Source: Siphlonurus alternatus (lineage: Eukaryota > Arthropoda > Insecta > Ephemeroptera > Siphlonuridae). From it: a stretch of 64,000 bases of DNA. Under the pieces are notes generated by a model. It was not told the DNA's origin and ran no database searches. It saw only the letters and a list, made by a program, of their open reading frames with translations. Below, piece after piece: positions 36,042 to 48,000 of this stretch. The DNA lies in the NCBI GenBank assembly GCA_949825025.1, contig OX463780.1, positions 38,668,979 to 38,732,978 on the forward strand. The letters run 5' to 3'. The translations under genes were made by a program, and so were the position numbers. Positions within the stretch are counted from its first letter, which is position 1. Each line of letters starts with the position of its first letter.

Positions 36042-39000
36042 CTGTAAGATCAAGAACATATACCCAAGTATATATAGGTACATTGAAATATATAAAAAAA
36101 CATGTAGAAGTTAATAATAAAAGAGGGTCAATTTTAGAATTGCAGGCCCTGTGAACTGTAAATCACATTATACATGAGCGCAAATAATTGCATAATATAC
36201 AGTATATTTGCAAGCACAGCACCAAACTCTCGATTTCTCGTCCCAGTTTTAGTGGTCTAATTGCAGAAACAGGACAGTTGCAATGAGATCTCCTTACCTG
36301 ATCCTCCGGCATTCTGTCCCACACGTGGGGTCTGCTGGCGCTTCGAAACATGAGGGCCGCCCTTAGCGCCACGGCGAGGAGTAGAACTACGCTGAGAGCA
36401 GAGCCGGCAAACACCAGCGCCACCAACGTCTTCTCCTCTATAACAATTAAAGTAGAGTGAGCGATTGCATTTTTTTTAATATTTTATTTTCTAAAAATAG
36501 TTTAAGCTGCCCTCTATTGAGAAATGAAAACCAAAAAATTCCAACTCAAATAGTTTCACCACAAAAAATTACCAAAGTTGGTGTTTCGGAGGCCTTTTAT
36601 GTGCAGCCTTATGGAACATAAAACCGCGTTTTACTCCAACATTTTCTGAACTATGCTACCATTTAAAAAATACCTACGTAATCTGTGATGAATTCTTTAA
36701 TGGATTTTTTTTTAAGTTTTTGCGGGTTAATTCCCATAAGGATTTTCATGATTTGTTTTCCAAGAAAACGACCCCGTAAAAAAAATTTTTATTTTAAAAT
36801 TCATTAAAGAATTCATCATAGATTACGTAAGTATTTTTTAAATGGTACCATAGTTCAGAAAAAGTTGGAGTAAAACGCGGTTTTATGTTCCATAAGGCTG
36901 CACGTTAAAGGCCTCCGAAACACCAACTTTGGGAATTTTTTGTGGTGAAACTATTTGAGATGGAATTTTTTGGTTTTCATTTCTCAATAGAGGGTAGCTT
37001 AAGGCTTAACCTGAGAAATTTGGACGAAAAATTCGCTACAACAGATTTTCTTCAAATTAATTTGGTGGAATCACAACAATCGTCAAATTAGCTCTGAATT
37101 TTTTCGGAATTTTTTAACCGTTGGTTTAATTATAATTAATTTATTTAAATGAGAATTTTGTATCCTTCCAATGTTAAATTTGTTAATTAGCATTGCAAAA
37201 AAACTATACAACAGATTCTTTTACTTTTTTTTTTTACTAAAACCTAATTTTTTACACTATTTTTCTGAATTGTTTTCATATATTTTGAACCGTGGCGATG
37301 ATCGTTTCCTGTATGTGATGAGAAATGTGGCAACGTTCTCAAGGACTGTTGTCACCACCCCCTCCTAAAAATTTATGCGTATTCCAATGCAAACAGTGTT
37401 GCCACTATAGCCACGCCTCTTGACCTTGACAGACAAATTCTCAGGTTATACCTTAAACTATTTTTAAAAAATAAAATATTAAAAAAAAAATGAACTCGCT
37501 CACTCTACTTTAAATAACTTGGTGAACATTTGAGGCTCACTTTACAATTTTAACGAAAAGATATAAAAAAAAAGTGCATGGAATGTGTAATTTAAAAAAC
37601 TGTGCAATCAAAATTCTCACAATATCTATCTATGTTATTTATGCATTTTAAGATAATTAGTTATTAATTACATTTTTCTCTGCATGCATGCATGTTCATT
37701 AATACTCCTTTTGGATGTAAGGTGTAACTTTAAAATTAAATTCAAAAGAAAGAAGAAATTACATATCAGTGTATTTTTACTATTTTTAGTTTCAACAAGC
37801 GCTTGAATATCATGTTATTTGAAATTAATTGCTTCTGGAAGGAGATTGACTTAAAGGAGGAACGAGTCTGATGGATGACTTTTGGCAATTTTTTTTTTCA
37901 AGATAAAATAATTTATTTTTCCATGCTCACTATAATATAAGTCTATATTCGATGTAAGTATGTTTTACTGTGTAATGGGGAGTAAAACGTTGCAGTAGAA
38001 TTTCATTGTTATTTTACCCTTTGTTGTTTCGTTCTCATCGCCGTAGACATCAGGCCCTACGTCTACTCCTGGAGTGTTTGGTCCCACCTCGGGAGCTGGC
38101 GCTGCTGTGCCGGGGGCAGCTGCGGGGCCTGGAGCAGGGCCGGGAGCGGGGCCACCATCTGGAACAGGGCCTCCGGGCAAAGCTGGTCCAGGAGCAGATG
38201 TAACTCCAGGGGTGGCGCCCTCGACCCCAGGACCAGCTGGTGGGTTAGGGACTGGAAAAGGTACAGAAGGTCCTTCAGGAATTGCAGGTGAACCGGTTCC
38301 AGGGTCAGGTTTTCCAGGTACGGTTCCATCGGCCTTGGGACCAGCTGGTGAGTTTCCAGGACCTTCAGAAGCTCCAGGTAAAGCAGTCGCAGGCCCGGTA
38401 ATTGTTACTCCAGGGATTGCACCTTCAACCCCAGGACCAGTTGGTGGGTTTGGAACTGGAACAAGGACAGAAGGACCTTCAGGAATTGCAGGTGAACCGG
38501 TTCCAGAGGCAGGTTTTTCAGTTATGGTTCCATCAACCTTGGGACCAGCTGGTGAGTTTGCAGAGCCTTCAGAAGCTCCAGGTAAAGCAGGTACGAGGGT
38601 TGTCACTCCAGGAGTGGAAATCTCAACCCCAGAACCAGCTGGTGGGTTTGGAATTGGAAGGAGAGGAGGACCTTCAGGAATGACTGGTGAACCGATTCCA
38701 GGAGCACTTGGTGGCTTCACAGGGCTTTCAGAGACTCCGGGTAAAGCAGGTGTGGGGGTTGTTACTCCAGGGGTAGCTACTTCGACCCCAGGACGAGTTG
38801 GTGGGTTCGGGACTGGAAGAGGGACAGAAGGACCGTTTGGAATTGCAGGTGAACCGATTTCAGGGGCGTTTGGTGGGTTCGCAGAGCTTTCAGAAGCTCC
38901 AGAGAAAGCTGGCTTGGAGACTGTCACTCCAGGGATAGTAACTTCAACCTTGGGACTACTTGTGGGTGGATTGGGAACGGGTACAAGAGGACTCTCAGGA

Positions 39001-42000
39001 GCTGAGATTTCTGGGATAGTTGGTACAGGGGTAGATACTTTCGTGTTACTGGGAGCATTGGAGGATGGCGCACCTGCTACGTCAGGTGTAGCTTGAGCAG
39101 GCACGTTCAGCCGTTCACCGTCCATACCACGCAGCTCGAGGCGACCGAAACGCAGCAGTCGCGTGAGTTCCATCACCGCTCGCTTCACCAGCTCCTCGCG
39201 TCCCCACTCCAGCCGCACCGTTATCGTGCCTGCACAGTGCACAACCGTGACGTCACAACATGGAGTTGCATGATCAAGTGTGGAGCAAATTACTAATGCA
39301 ATTAACCATTAGTTTCATTAAGAATGTCTTTATTATATGGTATTATCCAACGTTCAAAATTACAATACTAATTTTTATAATATTTTCAATTCAATGTAAT
39401 AAAATTATGTTTTTTTAATTACTGACATTATTTGTAACGAGCATTCAGGAATATACGCTTAATCTAAAAATTTAATTTAATTAAGATGCTTAAATACATT
39501 TGTGGATATATTTCAACATTGAAGCTTCCAGTTGTAGTTAAACGGTCCTTCCTTAATTTTAAATAATGATTATATTAATTATTTATTCTCTGGTAAGCAA
39601 GTCAATAAAGTAATTTCTAGAAAATGGAAGAAGGACTATTTGGAACTACAGCATATAGACTCGATCATTATTACTAGCCGATTCTACAACTCTCGTGACG
39701 TCAAAATGTCTGCTATGTTCGCACCTCTCTCCAAAGTAGTCTCTGTCACGGCTTCCTCCGGAAGACGGGCCTGCTGAGCGATCTGCCGCCGCATGCGCAG
39801 CTCCAGCTCAGCCACATTGCCCGACGGCACTCCCAGCACACTGCGTACATCACGTGCGCGTTAGTGACACAATTAAATGTTATAAATAATGACTGAACAA
39901 ATTAAAAGTGCCTTACTTGAAGGTAAGAACGTGCGTCGTGAGTCGTGATGGCACGGGTCTGCCTTTCCCGTCCTGAACTAACCACTCCTGCTTGTCTCTC
40001 GAGGGGGGCGGGGTGGGACCTTCCTGCAGTAGGGGCAATTGGGGAACGGGGGACGGTGGTAACCACCCCATCGTGGGCAGAGGAGGGGGTGTGGTAGCCA
40101 GTACAGTGCTGAAACAAACGATTTCATTTTATTTTTTTGCAAAATGACAGTATGGAGGTACGTGGTATTAATAATTTAAAAAATATTGCTTATGAAAATA
40201 TGGCTAATTAATTTGATACGTTAAAATATTATATTGCAGCTGAAAATAGATAAATGACGAGATTTTACATTGCAACAGTGTTTGGGAACCTCGATATCTC
40301 AATACAACGAGCGTGGTATACCTGAAGTGTCCACCTGAAGCGCGGCAATCACAGTTCACGTATGGCTGTTGGGACGATGCCGCTTTCATAGTGCGACATG
40401 CCTCCGTGTCCCACTTGTCTGACTGCCAGCGAGCACACTGCAGAGAAGTTTAATTTTCAGCGCAGTTTTCAGCAATAAAACTTAAAGCCGGTATTACACG
40501 ATACAATTTCTCTAATTATTGCACACAATTTTTCCTTACAAAAAAACTTCAACTCCATTTGTTTGTATGGAGATGAAATTTTCTTGAAAGGAAAAAGTGT
40601 ATGCAAAATTGTATCATGTAATACAGGCTTAACGTTTGTACACCGACTCAATACTGAATTAAATTATTTTAAAGTAGTTTTTGTCTACGCACCTGTACAG
40701 AGTAACCCTCTACAAGTGACATGTTTGTGACGACTGGAAGTCGCAGAGAGATAGTAGTAACTTCATCGAGTCCTCCCAAAAACTGCACTTCCACCACACG
40801 ACTACGTCTGCTAATAAAGAGAACAGAAATTAAGACTAGAATAAAATAAAATCGGTAAATTTCTAGAGAGAGACAGTTCTCACCTCTCTACGAGGTTCCA
40901 GGACTTATTGCCCATAAACTCTCTGTCCGCTAGCGAGGTCGCAGCCACGCACATTGCAGACTTGGCGTTCATGACCACAATCTGAAACACAAGGGTAGTC
41001 CTGAATATATTATACATTTATGTTAACATTTCATTGATATATTAATTAAATAAGAAGTATACATTATATATTATTTATATTATTCAACCCCCACTTCGGA
41101 TCGGACTCACGTAAGCCGGTAGAGTAGACTCATCATGCCCGGTCGATGGGGCGAAGGGCGGCAGTTTGAGCTCCACGTTCTGCGAAGTCACCGCGGCCAC
41201 GGCGAGGCTGGCCACTCGAGAGCTGGTAGCCACCATGCCAGTACCATCCAGACCCGCGCACAGACCGCGCACGTACATCTGCAGGTCACTGCGCATGTGT
41301 ACTCGCTCTGTCTGCGCGACGTCACCAAGCACAGAGTCCAATATCAGGTGCTCGGAGACACGAAGTAATACCTCTACCTGGAAATATTTTACTGCATGTA
41401 CAGGGGCTATATAACCATGTAACAATTTTATTTATTATATATAGCTATTTAGGGATAGATTAGGGAGGAGACGATTATATTATATTAGTGATATTACAAC
41501 CCTCTCATATATTACAAAATTATGTGGGGGGTAGCGGAGTAGCAGTTTTCAACGCAGGACGTTCGTTGTGCTACAAAAAATAGTTACTTGCATTTTCTGG
41601 GTACCGGAACATCGAAAAATAAGTACTAGCAGATCTAAAATTAGATAATAAAAATAAAAATTCAATGCTTAGTCTCACCTCGTGCAGTGATAATGGTCTC
41701 ACGGCTGCCTCCTCTCGCTTACGTCGCGGTCTCGGCCACATGGGGGGACCCATACCACAACCTCCAATCACTCGTCGAGCTGGAGCGCGGGTCTTGGTTT
41801 CTGTAATGGAGAATCACAGTGTTAGTCTGAACAAGACCATATACCAACTATAGGAAAAAGAAGTATGTTTGCATTGCTTGATCGTAATTTAATTTAGAAA
41901 AGCTGTAATATTTATCAAAACTCTGGTAAAAAAAATCATTAGTAGTCTCACCTCTTGCTCTTAGTGCATCAAGAACCTTCTGCTTGAAGGACGCCACGGT

Positions 42001-45000
42001 TGCCAACACTCGCTCAGAAGGGGGCGGGTCCCTCAAGGAGGAGCTCTCGTCACCCAGGAAACGCAGAGCTTCCGGCAGCGACGACGGTGAGCTACCCAGC
42101 CTGTATGGACAACATACTCTTGTCTACTGAAATTGTCACTACTATTATATATCATTATAACAACAAACAACTGACTTCCAGAGCTAGGTAGCCGAAAGTT
42201 CACGATGGACAACATATATGAAAAAATTTTATTGCAGAAATGAATAGAGGGTACCAAATTATGCTACTCTGAATTTTTTCAGATTTTTTTAAAACCCAGA
42301 ATTATTTTTAAATAATTATTGAAAGTGCGGCCACGCCCCCTGGAGGCGTCAATAGGCGTCCAGTGTCCAGTCTCTATCCTTTTTTTTTAAGAATTCAGGG
42401 GTGCCAACTGAAATCACAGGACTTTCAATAATTATTTAAAAATAGTTCCGGGTCTCAAAAAAATCTGAAAAAACTCAGAGTAGCATAATTTGGAACCCTC
42501 TATTCATTTCTGCAATAAAATTTTTTCATACCATGTATGTTGTCCATTGCACAAGGTTTATTGGCCTCACCATTACATATAAAATATGTAATTCCATGTA
42601 CATATATTATCTTTCCTGTTAAAACTTTAATCATAAATTTCATAAGTGTCCATGATAATGTCCATTTAAAACTTAATTGCATGCAAGTAGCATGTATTTT
42701 ACGCACATGAGATAAACAAAGAACTATCCAGGGTGAAAACTAAAACTGCAAAATAATACACCTGGACCTAGAAAAGTTCAATGGGGCTGACTTTCAGTAA
42801 CCAAAGTATCAAATAAACGGTGTGGCAGACCCAGTGTGCATTTTACCCCGCATGTTGCTATAATTAATCTAGCGCCGGTTCTGACAACTGACCTCAACTC
42901 CATATCGGCGAGCGTGGCCAGCAGCGCCACTTCCACCCTGGCGTCGAGCTGGACAACCCTCTTCTCGGCCCCAGCCACCCCGCGAGCCGTCTTGAGCGCT
43001 CCCTGGGCCATCACCAACGCCGCCGCGAACTGCCGCGCTCCCAGCAGCTTGTCCACGCGGTTACCCACCGTGCTGAATCAAACAGACGTGGAAATACATC
43101 GAGATTATCCAAACTGAATTTACAGAAAAATAGCTAGTGATTTTTTATTTATTTTTAATTAACCAAGTGCTACATCTGAGAATATTTATTTAAAGTTTTT
43201 TAAAGGAAGTTTAAAGTCTAAATTGTATAACAAATATGCCTTTATGTATAGTTAAAATAAAATCCTGCAAAGTTACGTCAGCAGTTGTGAACGTTTAGGT
43301 ACGTGTACATTTTTATTGACAAATTGAACAGTAATTGGGAATAAGGAATAGTAATTCTCAAACACTGTGTATATAAAATAAATATAATTATTTTATATAT
43401 ATTATGTTAGTTTATCAAATCATAATTGCATTTATAATTATAATTTAGACTTTTATAAGATAATATATAGAATCAATAATTATATTACATGAGAATTATT
43501 AAATTTATTAGTAATCATTTTATTTTAGTAATTATTTTTAACTAGTTTTAAATTCTTTGTTTGCATGTCAGCAACGAATTTCCATATGCAAAGGTAAGTC
43601 CTTGCCGCTCACTGACACTACAGAAATGCCATATGGGTCTAGAATCACACTGGTGACTTTCCAGACTTAATTGTATGCTACACCGTTAAAACAAATGCGT
43701 CCCTCTCTTAAAGTAACTGACTTACGTGATATCCTCCTGAGTGAGGGCCGCCGGCATGGTCACGCGCACGGGCTCGGCCTCGGAGCTGGAGCACGCCCCC
43801 AGCGTGTCACACACACGCACCACCGGCACCAGTGAACACTCCTTGCCACCGCCCTCTGAAGAAACATAAAAAGTCGTTTTCGTTATGAAAATCCCTGGAC
43901 TCAAGTTCAACTCTATAACAAGAAAATTGGTATTGGACACATGCTAATTAATGAGAGGGATTCACGGCAGACGATGGACATACCACAAGGTAACACGGTG
44001 GTGACAATCAGGTTGAAGAGTGCGGAGTGGAGCGGCTGCACACTCGTCTTGCCGGCCTGTCGCCAGCCAAACTCGTACCACAAAGGACCTGCGTCCTCCG
44101 GGGCAGTCACCGCCCCCTGCGTCTCCACACGGACCGTGAACATCGTGCGCAGCGCCTGGCCGGAGGTAGGGCTAACCTGAGGACCAGGATGTGGAAGACA
44201 GTGAGAGTCTGGTGCTCTTCAGCAGCTAGGGTAAAGTACAAATATTTTACCTAATAAAACTTAATATTAATAAAATATTACTTAATTAAACAAAACTTAC
44301 AAAAAAATAATATCAAATATACATGCATTTGCATTTCGTCATGAATATAAGAAAACAGCATTGAATGATATGGACGTTTTACTTAGGGCAATGCTGGCTG
44401 CTTTTTATGGCGGAACTATATAAAAGCTGACCTTTTTTAAAAACATTCTTTATAGAATCACAATGACTAAAATTGTATTTATCTCGTTCCTCTTCTTTCA
44501 TAAAATATATTTTTCTATTCAAAGGACTTTGAAAAAAAAAAAAAAGTGAACAAATTGTACTTTTGCTTCCTACAATATTTTATTTAATAATAGTACAGTA
44601 TAACAGATCTTAGTTTACCTCTAGACAGTTCAGTAGATTAGAGGTAAACTAAGATTTGTTATACTGTAGTATTAATTATGACGTTTTATTTATTTGTATA
44701 TTTCGTACATATATTTGATCCTCCAACCTATGTTATTTAATAACTCAACATACTATTATTGTAAAAAATATTTAATTAATATAATTTCAGCTAATCTTAC
44801 TTGAAATATAGCCACAGATTTGTCCACTATGGACAGACATATCTGCTAAAATATAACTAGATCAACGTGGTACGTTCCTAGCTGAAGGCTACCGCAGTTG
44901 AGGACTGACCGAGAGTGTGGCGGGCATGGGCGGGCTGGCCACGTTCAGCTCGAGCTCGAGGGCCGCGCGCTGCAGGGCCACTCTGCCTGGGGCTCCGCTG

Positions 45001-48000
45001 CAGGCCGCCTCCATCAACACGCGGTGGCGAGTACCGGGCACCAGCTGGGAGGGCGTCAGCACCAGAGGCACGTCCCTGCGAACAACCGCCCAGGTTAGCG
45101 TTCATCTGACGTCACGAACCCGAAAAATGTAAACAACATTAAAAAAATAAATAATAAAATAACCATTAACTTGTATAGATCCGATCGAGCACTATTTTTT
45201 TTTTCAATGTTTTCACTGATAACCTGGTGGGAGGGGATAATAACTTATCAGTGCAGTTCATTAGCACCATTTTTTTACTTATTTAAAAAAAAATACTTAT
45301 TCAGCATGCAAGTAGAAATGTTTTTTAACCTTTATTTAATAATTTTATCAACTGTGTCATTTTAAACACTGATTGATGGATATAGTCTGATTTCTTTTTA
45401 GTCCCTGAGTGACGTGCCTACGACACTCACTTTGCGTACTCGCTGCTGCCCTCCTCCCAGAACTTCATCCAGCTGTCGTCCGCCTGCAGCTCGTCCATCT
45501 GGAGCGGCGCGTCTCCGGGTGAGCGCACGATGCTCCGCCAACGGGCCCAGCAGCGACCTCGCATGCCCTCGGCCCTGCCAGCCAGCACCAGTCCCACCAC
45601 GGGGTCCACGACTGTCAGCGAGTCTCTGGACGAGAGGCGGAGGACGGGTGGAGTCCCTCGCACCACTCGTACCTTCACCTGGGCGCGGGAATTGAGCTTG
45701 CTGGCCCCCGAACCGCGAGACACCGTCACCGTGAACACGTGACTGGAGAACAAATCACGTCCATAGACAGGTTCATTTTTACATGGTTAAATTGAGTGAT
45801 TACGGATAGAACATCAATGAAGACAATTATTTTAAAATAATAATAATCATAATAAAATTGCGATGGATATAGGCATGCAAGGATTATTAATATTTCAGCC
45901 TAATTTGGAATATAAAAATCCATCATATACTATTTTATTTATAAGGCTTCTACAGCAATATACTGAAATATTTCTCAAGTACAAGAGACTCACTCTCCGA
46001 CTGCAAGAGCTCCGGCCGGTAGACGTAGAATGGCGACCGCCATGTCCTTGTCGTAGATGGCCTTCAGCTGCGTGGGAGAGCCGGCCCGGGGAAGTATGCA
46101 CGGCAGACCCTCGCGCTCGCAAGTCCACGAGAACTGCAGCAGTCAGTGGGTTTTTGAGTTTCTTTAGGGTGCAATGTTATTGTATTGCAGAGTACAAAAT
46201 TATTGAATATTAATTTATTTTTATTATTTACATTATAAATTAAATGAATGTATTATATATATTGTTGATTATACACTATTAAACAAGGTTATTTCCATCT
46301 TTTTCATTTTAAAATTGACTTACGTGTTTTATGACGGTAAAATATTAATAATAATATTAAAGTTATAACAACAGACATACACCATATTAATGTAACAAAC
46401 CTGCAGAGGCCCTGCAATTCCATCCAGGTCACGTGATGCCGAGGCGTCCAGCTCGAGGGGTTGCGTGGTACCCAGCGTGAGGCTGGAGTACATGAGGACG
46501 GCCTTCAGACCCCTGGTGATGGCACGAACCACCAATGAGCCCTGATCAAACAAGCAATCATGCCAATAATTATTACGCCAATTGAAAGTGGGAATCTATC
46601 TCAAAATGCTCACAGTGGCGACGGGGTTGGTTCGGTCCTCGCCTATGTAAGCTGAGCACGAGAGCTGGTGTGCCACGCCCCCCTTCATGGAGAACGCTGG
46701 AAGTCTGAGGACGCGGCCCAGCGGAGCCTCGAGGGGCAGTGGACCGCCGGCCGCGATCACGCTCCATACGTACTGAAAACCGAGGTCATGAGGTAAAGAA
46801 AGGATAATTAAGATACGTTAATATCTTAAAAAATTACCATTAATATTTTTATAAAAAAGAAATTCTCAAGATAAATGATCTGCGGCATATTTGTAATTTT
46901 TACTTTTGAGAAAGATTCATAGAATGTCAAAATAATCTATATTTTAGTATATAATGTATATATAGTTTAAAAATCATTCATAAAATAAAATTTTACGTTC
47001 AGTTAGCTTCAAATTGTTAATTTAATTAAGTGAATGGTTGAAGCGCATGCATTACGATGTGTAGCCGGAACGTGCAGTTTGTTACTTCAATTTTCAATTT
47101 TGTCTTCTCTATTGGGACAAATCACTTCTGGAACACTCACTTCGACTCTTGCTGGCGGTAGCACGCGCGGGTCGCACGACAGGAGGATCGCCTCTGCCCT
47201 CAGCTCGGCGTCAGGTCGCGCACCCTCCGGCCCGAGCACCAGCAGACTGGAGGCTGCCGGGGAGGCAGGGTTGGCCGCGCTCACCAGCACCTCTCGCTCC
47301 TCGCCGCGCACCCCGAGCACGTCCATGCCGGACACCGTGAGTCGGTACTCCACGCCGGCCAACAGCTGTAGAACCAAGTCAGTGATGAGATGCAGAGGAT
47401 AAACTATACATATTAATTTTTTATTGCAGAAATGAATTAGAGGGCACCAAATTGTTACTATTTTTTTATATTTTATATTTTTTAAAAAAATGTATTAATA
47501 TATGTTCTGTTTTATATAATTTTTATAATTATTATGCATAAACAATCGAAATTACTGAAAACTGTTCTAAAAACCTCCACTGGGAGCAGGTCGAGAGTTA
47601 CCTGCGAGGTGTTGACAAGGAGTCGCCCGTCCTGAAGGGACTGCTGGATGTTGAGGCCAAGGTCCCGCATGCTCCTCCACAACAGCAAGTTACGGCGCTG
47701 GTCCCGCGGAGCGCTACCGGTGAATGCCACGCCCACCGTAAAGTTCAACGTGCGGCCGTCCTCCGAAATGACCCGCAGCTCGCGGCTAACCCCGGCCTCG
47801 CACGCGGGGGAGAGCGGCAGCACGCGGTACCGAGGAGCCGACCGCTGAAATCAAGGACCTTGTCAGTCCTCCACTACTTGTGGAGGGAGTATCACAGACA
47901 TGGCATTAACATCAGTATAGTAACGTAACTAAACCTAAGTCAGCAAATAAATATTAAAAGGGGTGTTGGCAGAATCCACAAAAGACTTAATTGGCGTATA

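Noticed and set aside
38074..39096. 340-codon open frame on the plus strand
   Set aside because: It is exactly antisense to the Pro/Gly-rich repeats of exon 28. Repeats of CCA/GGA-type codons lack stops on both strands. The minus frame has matching splice sites and phases.
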